Below, piece by piece: positions 29,859 through 38,306 of a stretch of 64,000 nucleotides of DNA. The notes below the pieces were generated by a model. That model made no database searches. It was not told the origin of the DNA and worked only from the letters and a program-made list of their open reading frames with translations. Numbering within the stretch: the first letter of the stretch is position 1; each line of letters starts with the position of its first letter. The stretch comes from an uncultured Oscillospiraceae bacterium (GTDB lineage: Bacteria; Bacillota; Clostridia; Oscillospirales; Oscillospiraceae), in the NCBI GenBank assembly GCA_947625285.1, contig CANQNS010000002.1, forward strand, positions 141,951 to 205,950. Reading direction: 5' to 3'. A program made the translations under genes and the position numbers.

Positions 29859-30698
29859 ATGAAGATACTGTTCAACACGGACAAGCTGCTGCGGCTGGTG
29901 GAGGATCTGCAGACCTTCACGGGCCTGAAGACCAGCATCTTCGACGGGGACGGCCGGGACATACAGATATTCGGCGGCCACCAGGACTTCTGCCGGCTGG
30001 TGAACGCGGACCCGGAGGGCCACCGCCGATGCGAGGCCTGCGACGCCAGGGCGGTGGAGGCCTGTGCCGAGGCCAGGGGCGTGTACCGCTACCGGTGCCA
30101 CCTGGGCCTGTGCGAAGTGGCCCTGCCCCTGTGCGAAAACGGCGTGTCCATCGCGTACCTGTCCTTCGGCCAGTACCTGGACGAGACGCCGGTGGAGCGT
30201 CAGTGGGAGCGGACGGAAAAGGCCCTGGACTGGTACGGCGGCGACATCAAGGTGCTGCGGGAGGCCTTCTGGGACCTGCGGCAGTATTCCTTCCGGGAGA
30301 CCGCCGCCTACGCGGAGATACTCCAGGCCCTGACCGCCTATATATTAAAGGAGGGCATCATCCGCTCGGCGGAGTACACGGACCTGCAGCGGCTGGAGAT
30401 GTATCTGGACGAGCGGTTCCGGGAGAGCCTGTCCCTGAAAAAGATCGCCGCGGACCTGCACATGGGCACCACCAAGCTGTGCCAGCTGGCCCGGCAGCTG
30501 CCGGGGGGCGTCAGCGTGACCCAGGCGGTGACCGCCCGGCGGATCGAGGCGGCCAAGGCCCTGCTTTTGCAGAGCGACACGCCCATCTCCGCCGTGGCGG
30601 AGGCCGTGGGCTACAGCGATTATAACTACTTCTCCAAGGTCTTCAAGGCCGAGACCGGCACCACGCCCAGCGCCTATCGGAAGCAGAAACGTCAATAA
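29859..30698 (+). CDS. AraC-family activator with N-terminal PocR sensor domain
   Basis: The 279-residue protein starts with a PocR-type ligand domain (about residues 1-150: DLQTFTGLKTSIFDGDGRD, FCRLVNADPEGHRRCEACD, CHLGLCEVALPL). Its conserved Cys pairs are those used by PocR-like sensors of small organic ligands. The C-terminal AraC DNA-binding domain has two HTHs, LSLKKIAADLHMGTTKLCQL and PISAVAEAVGYSDYNYFSK, and ends in KAETGTTPSAYRK. It lies directly upstream of a sugar transporter operon whose promoter region has tandem 20-bp repeats, its probable target. The ligand is unknown; a sugar or diol is plausible from the family. Confidence 0.88.
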   Translation: MKILFNTDKLLRLVEDLQTFTGLKTSIFDGDGRDIQIFGGHQDFCRLVNADPEGHRRCEACDARAVEACAEARGVYRYRCHLGLCEVALPLCENGVSIAYLSFGQYLDETPVERQWERTEKALDWYGGDIKVLREAFWDLRQYSFRETAAYAEILQALTAYILKEGIIRSAEYTDLQRLEMYLDERFRESLSLKKIAADLHMGTTKLCQLARQLPGGVSVTQAVTARRIEAAKALLLQSDTPISAVAEAVGYSDYNYFSKVFKAETGTTPSAYRKQKRQ

Positions 30699-30738
30699 AT
30701 AAAACTAAATGACAAATTGTGCACTTAGACATATTGTT

Positions 30739-30778
30739 TCGTATGATATTACTATTATTCGTTTGATATTCCTATTAT
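30739..30778 (+). promoter_or_regulatory. tandem 20-bp direct repeat, likely AraC operator
   Basis: TCGTATGATATTACTATTAT (30739-30758) and TCGTTTGATATTCCTATTAT (30759-30778) abut exactly and differ at 2 of 20 positions. A -10-like TACAAT lies at 30796-30801 with no consensus -35; the distal repeat ends where the -35 would be. This is the layout for activation by an AraC dimer on direct repeats two helical turns apart. Confidence 0.7.
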
Positions 30779-30902
30779 ATCCCCTGCAAGTCAAGTACAA
30801 TGAGGGGGAAGACAGCCCTTGCCGCCGAGCGGTACATAATTCGCGGCCCGAGCGGCGCATAGGGCGTATCTCAAAAATCTATCAAAAAGGAGATCAACGA
30901 AA

Positions 30903-32168
30903 ATGAAGAAGATCCTAGCAATGCTTCTCGCGCTGGTCATGGTGTTCTCCCTGGGTGCGATCGCGTTTGCCGACGGCGAGGACATCACCCTGGACGTCAT
31001 CATCTCCGAGTACGGCTCCTACACCCGTGAGTGGTGGGACGGCGTCTTTATCCCTAAGTTCGAGGAAGCCAACCCCGGCATCAAGCTGAATCTGGAGGTC
31101 GTCTCCTGGAACGACCTGGACGCGGTCGTCAACACCCGCATCTCCACCGGCCAGCAGCCCGACATCCTCAACTTCAACGCTTTCGCTGATTTTGTGGCTG
31201 ACGATCTGCTGATGCCCGCCGAGGAGTATGCCTCCGAGGAGCTCCAGGCCAAGTTCTTCCCTGACTTCTGGACCGCCAACACCATGGACGGCACCGTCTG
31301 GGCCCTGCCCATCCTGGCCTCCGCCCGCGGCCTTTACTACAACAAGGACATCCTGGAGGCTGCCGGTGTGGAAGTGCCCACCACCTGGGACGAGGTGAAG
31401 GACGCCTGCGCCAAGATCCAGGAATATGATCCCAACATCATCCCCTGGAGCCTTGACATCTCCAACGACGAGGGCCAGGCCGCGTTCTCTTACTACACCT
31501 GGAACAACGGCGGCGGCTTCGTGGACGAGAACGGCGACTGGGCTCTGAACAGTGCCGAGAACGTGGAGGCCATGACCTTCATGAAGGAGCTGATCGACGC
31601 CGGCTATGTGTGGCCCGAGTATGCCACCGCCACCCGTTATCCCCAGCAGGACGCTTTTGCGGCCGGCTCCGTAGCCATGATCATCGGCCCCAACAACCTC
31701 TATGACATCGCCGCCGGCGTGAACTTCGGCGTGGCCTCCATCCCCGCCAACGAGGGCAAGGACCCCGTCAACATGGGCGTGTGCGACCTGCTCGTGGCTT
31801 TCAAGGACGACGACGCTGAGGATGGCCGCACCGAGGCCATCAGCAAGTTCTTCGACTTCTTCTATGACACCGACCTGTACTCCGAGTACATGGTGTACGA
31901 AGGCTTCCTGCCTGTGACCTCCGACTCCGCCGCTCTGCTGGCTGAGAACGCCGAGCAGTTCAAGAAGGGCGGCCCGGACGGCGGCGAGGGCAACAGCGAA
32001 TACTTTGCCAACTTCAACGACGTGCTGGCCTCCTGCGAGTTCTATCCCACCTATAAGGTCGAGTGGAGCGACGTGATGGTGGCCGTCACCGCCGCTGAAC
32101 AGCAGATCGCCGAGGGCGCAGACATCCAGGAGACCCTGGACGCCGCCCAGGCTGAGATCGTCGGCTGA
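30903..32168 (+). CDS. ABC transporter sugar-binding protein (extracellular solute-binding family 1)
   Basis: The 421-residue protein has a signal peptide (KKILAMLLALVMVFSLGAIAFA) and a family-1 solute-binding fold with PDILNFNAFADF, VWALPILASARGLYYNKDIL and PTTWDEVKDACAKIQ. The mature N terminus after AFA-DGED has no Cys, so it lacks the lipobox expected in Gram-positive binding proteins; cleavage by signal peptidase I would free it unless the signal stays as an anchor. The Arg codons inspected are all CGC/CGT while neighbours favour CGG, a sign of high expression. AAAAAGGAG precedes the ATG. The substrate is a carbohydrate by family, not identified. Confidence 0.9.
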   Translation: MKKILAMLLALVMVFSLGAIAFADGEDITLDVIISEYGSYTREWWDGVFIPKFEEANPGIKLNLEVVSWNDLDAVVNTRISTGQQPDILNFNAFADFVADDLLMPAEEYASEELQAKFFPDFWTANTMDGTVWALPILASARGLYYNKDILEAAGVEVPTTWDEVKDACAKIQEYDPNIIPWSLDISNDEGQAAFSYYTWNNGGGFVDENGDWALNSAENVEAMTFMKELIDAGYVWPEYATATRYPQQDAFAAGSVAMIIGPNNLYDIAAGVNFGVASIPANEGKDPVNMGVCDLLVAFKDDDAEDGRTEAISKFFDFFYDTDLYSEYMVYEGFLPVTSDSAALLAENAEQFKKGGPDGGEGNSEYFANFNDVLASCEFYPTYKVEWSDVMVAVTAAEQQIAEGADIQETLDAAQAEIVG

Positions 32169-32203
32169 ATACAGCGCGTTCCCACGGACATACCTTAACA
32201 ATG

Positions 32204-32233
32204 GGGGCCGGACTTGGTCCGGCCCCTGTTTTT
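32204..32233 (+). terminator. intercistronic attenuating hairpin
   Basis: GGGGCCGGAC/GTCCGGCCCC with a TTG loop, then TGTTTTT. It lies between the binding-protein and permease genes. Partial termination would give more binding protein than permease, a common arrangement. Confidence 0.8.
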
Positions 32234-32280
32234 CAAACCACGGCAGAGTTGTACCGACGTAGCGGCAAGGGGGCGGAAGA

Positions 32281-33171
32281 ATGAGCAAAAGCACGCTGAA
32301 AAAGGTAGAGCCTTATGTGTGGATACTGCCCAGTATCATCCTGATGGTGGGCATGATAGTGGTGCCGGTCATCACGGTGTTTCAGATGTCCATGTCGGAG
32401 ATCAGCCGTGCGGGCGTTATCAAAGGCTATAACAACTTTGAGAACTTCCGGGCCATCTTCAAATCGGCCACATTCTGGCACACCATCCAGAACACTTTCG
32501 TCTGGACGGTGGTGGTGGTGGGGCTGTCCACGCTGCTGGGCTTCATCATCGCCATGGTGCTCAACCAGAAATTCCACGGCCGGAAGATCGTCCGGGCCAT
32601 CGTGGTCTTTCCCTGGGCCACCAGTCTCATCATCCAGGCGACTATCTGGAAATACATCATTGATTCCCAGTTTGGTTCTCTGAACACGATACTGAAAAAG
32701 CTGGGGATCATCTCGTCCAACATCAACTGGACCCCCAGCGCTACGGCCTTCTTCGCTTGGGAGTGCTGGATCGGCATCTTCGTCACCATCCCCTTCGTCA
32801 CCTTCTGCGTGCTTTCGGGCCTGCAGAGCATCGACGACACCTATTATGAGGCGGCGGACATCGACGGGGCCGGCTTCTGGAAGAAGCTGACGAAGATCAC
32901 TCTGCCCCTCTTGAGGCCCAGCCTGACGGTGAGCACGGTGCTGAACATCATCTATGTGTTCAACTCCTTCCCCATCATCTGGACCATCACCAAGGGCGAC
33001 CCGGCGGACAAGACCCACACCCTGGCCACATACATCTACAAACTGTCGTTTTTCAACGGCAAGGCCGGTCAGGCGGCCGCCGTTTCGGTGGTGGGATTCG
33101 TGATACTGTGTATCTGTGCGGGCATCTATATGGTGCTGAGCCTACGGGCAGAAAAGGAGGGTGACCAATGA
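32281..33171 (+). CDS. ABC sugar permease, MalF/UgpA type
   Basis: The 296-residue inner-membrane subunit has six predicted helices. The EAA loop EAADIDGAGFWKKLTKITLPLL (given in part) docks the ATPase. An N-terminal helix VEPYVWILPSIILMVGMI opens the fold as in CUT1 transporters. ATG 32281 follows GGGGGCGG. It overlaps the second permease by 4 bases. No ATP-binding subunit is encoded nearby, so a shared MsiK/MsmX-like ATPase elsewhere is expected. Confidence 0.92.
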   Translation: MSKSTLKKVEPYVWILPSIILMVGMIVVPVITVFQMSMSEISRAGVIKGYNNFENFRAIFKSATFWHTIQNTFVWTVVVVGLSTLLGFIIAMVLNQKFHGRKIVRAIVVFPWATSLIIQATIWKYIIDSQFGSLNTILKKLGIISSNINWTPSATAFFAWECWIGIFVTIPFVTFCVLSGLQSIDDTYYEAADIDGAGFWKKLTKITLPLLRPSLTVSTVLNIIYVFNSFPIIWTITKGDPADKTHTLATYIYKLSFFNGKAGQAAAVSVVGFVILCICAGIYMVLSLRAEKEGDQ

Positions 33172-34010
33172 CTGGCTCCATCCGAAAGCATCCCTGGAGG
33201 CGGGTGTTCCTCTATCTCTTCGTATTCGTGCTGTGCATCGTGATCCTGTACCCCTATTTCGTCATGTTCACCACTGCCGCCAAGACCCGTGAGGAGATGT
33301 ACGCGCTGGACATGACCGTTCTGCCCAAGAAGTGGAAGTGGTCCAACTTCGCGGAGATATGGTCGGCCGCGCCGGTGCTGCGGTACTTTTTGAACTCCGT
33401 TCTTGTTTCCGGCGGCGCCACGATCATCGCCATCCTGTGCGGCATCCCGGCGGCCTATGCTCTGAGCCGGATGAAGTTCAAGGGCAAGGGCGTGTTCCTG
33501 GGGGCTGTCATCATGAGCCAGATGTTCGCCCCGGTGGTGCTGCTGGTGGGCATTTACCGGCTGATGATGAAGATCAACCTTGTGAACAACATCCTGGGCT
33601 TGATCCTGTTGAACGCGGCCTTTAACCAGGCTTTCGCCATATGGCTTTTGCGGGGCACGTTTTTGTCCATCTCCCCGGATATGGAGCAGGCTGCCAAGAT
33701 AGACGGCTGCAACACCATGGGCTCCCTGATCCGGGTGCTGATCCCCATGGCCGCGCCGGGCATCGTCACCACGCTGATCTTTGTGTTCATCAACTCCTGG
33801 AACGAGTACACCATGGCCCTGACCCTCATAAGCACCGATGTTTTCAAGCCCATCACCGTGGGCATCAACGTGTTCTACGGGCTGAATATGATCAACTGGC
33901 AGTACCTGTTTGCCACCAGCATCTTCGCCACCATCCCGGTCATCATCCTGTTCCTGTGCATCGAAAAGCACCTGGCCTCCGGCCTGACCGCTGGCGGCGT
34001 GAAAGGATAA
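33168..34010 (+). CDS. ABC sugar permease, MalG/UgpE type
   Basis: A 280-residue partner of the preceding permease, with six helices and an EAA-like loop QAAKIDGCNTMGSLIRVLIP. It ends in HLASGLTAGGVKG, the usual MalG-family tail. It starts by ATGA overlap with the upstream permease, with GGAGGGTGACC as ribosome site. It closes the transporter operon; the next element downstream is a modular repeat. Confidence 0.92.
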   Translation: MTGSIRKHPWRRVFLYLFVFVLCIVILYPYFVMFTTAAKTREEMYALDMTVLPKKWKWSNFAEIWSAAPVLRYFLNSVLVSGGATIIAILCGIPAAYALSRMKFKGKGVFLGAVIMSQMFAPVVLLVGIYRLMMKINLVNNILGLILLNAAFNQAFAIWLLRGTFLSISPDMEQAAKIDGCNTMGSLIRVLIPMAAPGIVTTLIFVFINSWNEYTMALTLISTDVFKPITVGINVFYGLNMINWQYLFATSIFATIPVIILFLCIEKHLASGLTAGGVKG

Positions 34011-34013
34011 GAA

Positions 34014-34090
34014 TAGTCGTTTGAATCCGACCGCATCCCCCGTCCGCTGGACGGGGGATCTTCATATTTGCGGAGCCGAACTCTGCGAGG
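34014..34090 (+). repeat. modular intergenic repeat, copy 2 (short form)
   Basis: Starts TAGTCGTTTGAAT (34014-34026) and ends with the 22-base block at 34069-34090 containing GAGCCGAACTCTGCGAGG, both identical to the ends of 18217-18400. The interior is different: one 11-bp hairpin ATCCCCCGTCC/GGACGGGGGAT (34035-34059). In copy 1 the left end pairs with a downstream complement; here that complement is missing. It begins 3 bases after the permease stop. The 34091-34222 remainder is AT-rich with a TATAAT at 34181-34186 that may serve the MBOAT gene. Confidence 0.75.
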
Positions 34091-34222
34091 TTAGGAATAT
34101 TGTGACAAAAAAGTATTAAATTCGATCTTACCCCTTTCTTTTTGGCGCGGTTTGAAGTATTATGTAAAGTAAGATAGCCATATAATGTATTTTGGCCTAG
34201 AAATTTGATGTGGGGTGCGGCC

Positions 34223-35656
34223 GTGGTCTTTTCCAGTATGCTGTTCGTCTTTGCGTTTTTGCCAGCGAACCTGCTGTCCCAGGCACTGTTAAGATCGCCC
34301 CGGGCGAAAAATATAGCGATGCTGGTCTTCTCGCTGGTCTTTTACAGCTGGGCGGGGCCAAGGTATCTGCTGCTGCTGGCGGGCATGAGCCTGATCTGCT
34401 GGGCGGGCGCGCTGATGGTGGAGCGGACGGACACGGCGGGGACGCGGTCTTTCTGGCTCACCCTCACCGTGGGGCTGTGCCTTGCCATTTTGTGCATCTT
34501 CAAGTACCTGGGCTTCATTTTGCAGAACGTCCGGGCCCTGACCGGCGTGCCGGAGGTGATCCCCGCCATCGCGCTGCCCATCGGCATCTCCTTTTACACC
34601 TTCCAGCTCATCTCCTATGTGGCGGACGTGTACCGGGGAGAGGTGGAGGCCCAGAGGAGCTATTGGATGGTGCTTTTGTACGCCAGCCTTTTCCACCAGT
34701 GCATCGCCGGGCCCATCGTCCGGTATAAGGACGTGCGGGAGGACCTGCTGCGCCGCCAGACCCGGCCGGCGGAGGTGAGCCGGGGCGTGAGCCGGTTCGC
34801 GGTGGGGCTGGCGAAAAAGGCGGTGCTGGCAAACGGCTGCGCCGCCATCGCGGACCAGATGCTGCTGACCGACGCCGGGGCCATGGCGGCGGTGCCGGCC
34901 ATGGGGGTGCTGCTGGGGGCGGCGGCATTCACCATGCAGATATACCTGGACTTCTCCGCCTATTCCGACATGGCTATCGGCATGGGGCTCATGTGCGGGC
35001 TCCACTACCGGGAAAACTTCGACTATCCCTATCTGTCCGGCTCCGTGAAGGAGTTCTGGCGGCGGTGGCATATCTCTCTGGGCAGCTTTTTCCGGGACTA
35101 TGTGTACATCCCCCTGGGGGGCAGCCGGTGCGGAGAGCTGCGGCAGCTTTTCAATCTGTTCGTGGTGTGGTTTTTGACGGGCCTGTGGCACGGGGCCAGT
35201 TGGAACTTCATCCTGTGGGGCCTGTACTTCGGCCTGCTGCTGGCGGCGGAGCGGTTCCTGCTGGGGGACGTCCAGCGGCGTCTGCCGGGCCCGGTGCGCC
35301 ACGGGGGCGTGCTGATACTGGTCGCGTTCAGCTGGATCATTTTCAAATTTACGGACCTGGCCCTGCTGGGCACGGCGGTCCGGGGCCTTTTCGGCCTGAA
35401 CGGCAACGGCTTTTCCAGCGCGGCGGTGAAGCTGCTTTTCCGAAACAACGTGTTCTTCCTGGCTTTCGCGGCGGTGGCCTGCACGCCCCTGGGCCGGACG
35501 GCCCATACGGTGCTGCGGAACCTGGGCCAGCGAAACGGGATGATCTATTGGATAAGCTCCGCCTGGGACGTGATCTATCCGGCGGCGTGCCTGATACTGG
35601 CGGCCATGGCCCTGGTGGGGGACAGCTACAATCCGTTTCTTTACTTCCAATTCTGA
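34223..35656 (+). CDS. MBOAT-family membrane O-acyltransferase (AlgI-like)
   Basis: Multi-pass protein (about 11 hydrophobic segments, 477 residues) that moves acyl groups, usually acetyl, across the membrane to an envelope polymer. Family blocks are LPIGISFYTFQLISYVADVY, QIYLDFSAYSDMAIGMGLM, FWRRWHISLGSFFRDYVYIP and catalytic TGLWHGASWNFILWG (His323). GTG 34223 is chosen because AlgI homologs begin VFSS-like and GGGG lies upstream; ATG 34208 or TTG 34205 would add 5-6 residues without a ribosome site. It pairs with the DHHW gene 22 bases downstream. Confidence 0.9.
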   Translation: MVFSSMLFVFAFLPANLLSQALLRSPRAKNIAMLVFSLVFYSWAGPRYLLLLAGMSLICWAGALMVERTDTAGTRSFWLTLTVGLCLAILCIFKYLGFILQNVRALTGVPEVIPAIALPIGISFYTFQLISYVADVYRGEVEAQRSYWMVLLYASLFHQCIAGPIVRYKDVREDLLRRQTRPAEVSRGVSRFAVGLAKKAVLANGCAAIADQMLLTDAGAMAAVPAMGVLLGAAAFTMQIYLDFSAYSDMAIGMGLMCGLHYRENFDYPYLSGSVKEFWRRWHISLGSFFRDYVYIPLGGSRCGELRQLFNLFVVWFLTGLWHGASWNFILWGLYFGLLLAAERFLLGDVQRRLPGPVRHGGVLILVAFSWIIFKFTDLALLGTAVRGLFGLNGNGFSSAAVKLLFRNNVFFLAFAAVACTPLGRTAHTVLRNLGQRNGMIYWISSAWDVIYPAACLILAAMALVGDSYNPFLYFQF

Positions 35657-35678
35657 CAGCGCGGGAGGCGTCTGACCG

Positions 35679-37028
35679 GTGAAAGACAGACGACAGCCAA
35701 ATAGGGTGGTCCGGGCGGTCCAGCGAGGGGTCTTTTTCGTCCTGCTGGCGGCCATGGGCCTGGTGGGCCTGGCCTGGTTCGCCCGGCCGGCGATCTCCCA
35801 GGTGGAAAAGCGGGAGCTGACGGCGTTTCCCGCCTTCAGCGTCCAGAGCCTGCTGGACGGCAGCTTTTTCAAGGGCCTGGACACCTGGTACGCGGACACC
35901 TATCCGCTGCGGGAGGGCATGATCTTCGCCCAGCAGCAGCTCGAGGACCACTACGGCCTGCGGGGCACCCAGCTCATCGGCGGCGTCACCACGGCGGACG
36001 CCGTGCCTCTGCCGGAGGAGGGCCCGGCGGCGGACGCCGCCCCCACCCCCGTTCCTACGCCCATCCCCACGCCCACCCCGAAGCCGGACGGGACGGTCCA
36101 TGAGATCGGGGAGTTCAGCGGCAGCATCTATATCACCGACGGCGCGGCCTATGGCCTGTACGGCTTCAGCCAGTATTACGCCGACGAATATATCAACACC
36201 ATGAACCAGATCTATCAGAACATCGGCGGCAAGGTGGATATGTACGTGATGGACGTGCCCCAGAGCTCCGCGGTGATGCTGGACGACCAGGTGCGGGAGG
36301 ACATGGGCTGCAGCGACGAGGCCGCGGCCATCGACTATATCGTGAGCAAGCTGGACCCGGGCATCCACGCCCTGGACGTGTGCGACACCCTGCGGGAGCA
36401 CAACGCGGAGTATATCTACTTCCGCACCGACCACCACTGGACCCAGTTGGGGGCATACTATGCCTACCGGGTCTTTTGTGAGGAAAAGGGCATCGAGCCC
36501 CATACTCTGGACCAGTTCAGGACCGCCGAGTTCGGAGCGGGGGAGTACCTGGGCAGCTACTACCTCAGCGCGGACCGGCCCCCGTCTTTGGCGGAACACC
36601 CGGACACGGTCCAGGCCTGGTACCCCATGTGCGTCAACGCGGACGACCCCCACGACATGGATATGTATCTGGTGGAGCAGGGCGGCGCGGCCTATGACTG
36701 GCGCATCATCAACGACCTGTACGAAATGCCCTCCTCCGAGTGGTACTGCATCTTCTCCGGGGCCGACAGGCCGTTCTCCTCTCTGCACAATCCCAACATC
36801 ACCGACGGCAGCGCGGTCATGGTGGTGAAGGACTCCTACGGCAACGCCTTCATCCCCTGGCTGACGGACCATTACGAGTACACCTACTGGGTGGACTTCC
36901 GCTACACCGACGAGACTGTCTCCCATATGGTGGAGGAGTACGGCGTCCAGGACGTGATCTTCGAGGCGGGCACCTTCAACGCCACCGGCGGGCTGTGCAA
37001 CGAGCTGTTTTTGGATATCGGCAGTTGA
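35679..37028 (+). CDS. DHHW/AlgX-like extracytoplasmic protein, acyltransfer partner
   Basis: The 449-residue protein has an N-terminal signal anchor (about residues 13-32), a PTPVPTPIPTPTPKP linker near residues 124-138 and an SGNH-like domain. The family motif FRTDHHWTQLGAYYAYR and the downstream VVKDSYGNAF, which holds the likely nucleophile Ser, are intact. Such proteins receive acyl groups from an MBOAT partner and place them on a polysaccharide or cell-wall polymer outside the cell. The start is GTG 35679 with GGGAGG upstream. No polysaccharide synthesis genes are nearby, so the polymer is unknown. Confidence 0.87.
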   Translation: MKDRRQPNRVVRAVQRGVFFVLLAAMGLVGLAWFARPAISQVEKRELTAFPAFSVQSLLDGSFFKGLDTWYADTYPLREGMIFAQQQLEDHYGLRGTQLIGGVTTADAVPLPEEGPAADAAPTPVPTPIPTPTPKPDGTVHEIGEFSGSIYITDGAAYGLYGFSQYYADEYINTMNQIYQNIGGKVDMYVMDVPQSSAVMLDDQVREDMGCSDEAAAIDYIVSKLDPGIHALDVCDTLREHNAEYIYFRTDHHWTQLGAYYAYRVFCEEKGIEPHTLDQFRTAEFGAGEYLGSYYLSADRPPSLAEHPDTVQAWYPMCVNADDPHDMDMYLVEQGGAAYDWRIINDLYEMPSSEWYCIFSGADRPFSSLHNPNITDGSAVMVVKDSYGNAFIPWLTDHYEYTYWVDFRYTDETVSHMVEEYGVQDVIFEAGTFNATGGLCNELFLDIGS

Positions 37029-37042
37029 GACGGAAAAACCCA

Positions 37043-37071
37043 TTGACAGACTAGGAAATTAGGGTTATACT
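37043..37071 (+). promoter_or_regulatory. isc operon promoter
   Basis: Perfect TTGACA (37043-37048), 17-base spacer, TATACT (37066-37071). Transcription would start near 37078, 28 bases before iscS. No Rrf2-style dyad is obvious around it. Confidence 0.85.
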
Positions 37072-37105
37072 ACCTCTGGAATCTGTACGGAGGACGTTTT
37101 TTGGT

Positions 37106-38293
37106 ATGTATGTATATGCTGACAACGCGGCCACGACCTCGCTGAGCAAAAAGGCTCTGGAGGCCATGACGCCGTATTTTTGCGAGACTTACGGCAACGC
37201 CTCCAGTCTGCACAGCCCCGGCCAGCGGGCGGCGGAGGCCCTGCAGCGGGCTCGGGAGACCGTGGCCGGAGCCATCCACGCGGACTTTAAGGAGATATAC
37301 TTCACCGGCGGCGGCAGCGAGGCCGATAACCAGGCCATCCTGACCGGCGCGGCCATCGGCGCCCGGAAAGGGAAGAAGCACATCATCTCCACCGCCTTCG
37401 AGCACCACGCGGTGCTGCACACGCTGGATAAGCTGAAAAAGCAGGGCTATGAGATCACGCTGCTGGACGTGCATGAAAACGGCGTGGTGACGGCCCGGCA
37501 GGTGGCGGACGCCATCCGGGAGGACACGGCTCTGGTGACGGTCATGTTCGTCAACAACGAGATCGGCACCATCCAGCCCATCGCGGAGATCGGCGCGGTG
37601 TGCCGGGAGCGGGGCGTGCTGTTCCACACCGACGCGGTCCAGGCCGTGGGCCACATCCCTGTGGACGTGGAGGCCCTGAACGTGGATATGCTTTCCATGG
37701 CGGCCCACAAGTTCCACGGCCCCAAGGGCGTGGGCGCGCTGTACGCCCGCCGGGGCGTGCCCCTGGTGAACGTGATCGAGGGCGGCCAGCAGGAGCGTGG
37801 CAAGCGGGGCGGCACGGAGAACATCCCCGGCATCGTGGGCATGGCCGCCGCTCTGGAGGAAGCCGTGACGGGGCTGGACAGGAACATGGCCTATGTGACG
37901 GCCCTGCGGGAAAAGCTCATCGGGGGCCTGAGCAAGATACCCCACAGCCGGCTGAACGGGGACCGGGAAAAGCGGGTGCCCGGCACGGTGAATTTCTGCT
38001 TTGAGGGCATCGAGGGAGAGAGCCTGCTGCTGCTTCTGGACGCCAGGGGCATCGCCGCCTCCTCCGGCAGCGCGTGTACCTCCGGGTCCCTGGACCCCAG
38101 CCATGTGCTGCTGGCCCTGGGCCTGCCCCATGAGATCGCCCACGGCAGCCTGCGGCTGAGCATCGACGCTTACAACACGGAAGAAGAGATCGATCACATC
38201 ATCCGGTCTGTTCCGGAAGTGGTCGATTATCTGCGGGATATGTCCCCGGTGTGGGACGCCCTGGAGCGGGGCGAGACGCCCCATCTCATTTAA
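37106..38293 (+). CDS. iscS: cysteine desulfurase (IscS/NifS)
   Basis: PLP enzyme that takes sulfur from cysteine as a persulfide for Fe-S assembly and tRNA thiolation. The 395-residue protein begins VYADNAATTSLSKKALEAM. It has the PLP lysine in SMAAHKFHGPKGVGALY and the mobile catalytic Cys in SSGSACTSGSLDPSH. RGGTENIPGIVGMA is the class V signature region. ATG 37106 lies downstream of GGAGG with a long 14-base spacer. It heads iscS-iscU-mnmA-HD-rrf2. Confidence 0.96.
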   Translation: MYVYADNAATTSLSKKALEAMTPYFCETYGNASSLHSPGQRAAEALQRARETVAGAIHADFKEIYFTGGGSEADNQAILTGAAIGARKGKKHIISTAFEHHAVLHTLDKLKKQGYEITLLDVHENGVVTARQVADAIREDTALVTVMFVNNEIGTIQPIAEIGAVCRERGVLFHTDAVQAVGHIPVDVEALNVDMLSMAAHKFHGPKGVGALYARRGVPLVNVIEGGQQERGKRGGTENIPGIVGMAAALEEAVTGLDRNMAYVTALREKLIGGLSKIPHSRLNGDREKRVPGTVNFCFEGIEGESLLLLLDARGIAASSGSACTSGSLDPSHVLLALGLPHEIAHGSLRLSIDAYNTEEEIDHIIRSVPEVVDYLRDMSPVWDALERGETPHLI

Positions 38294-38306
38294 GGAGGAT
38301 ACCACA

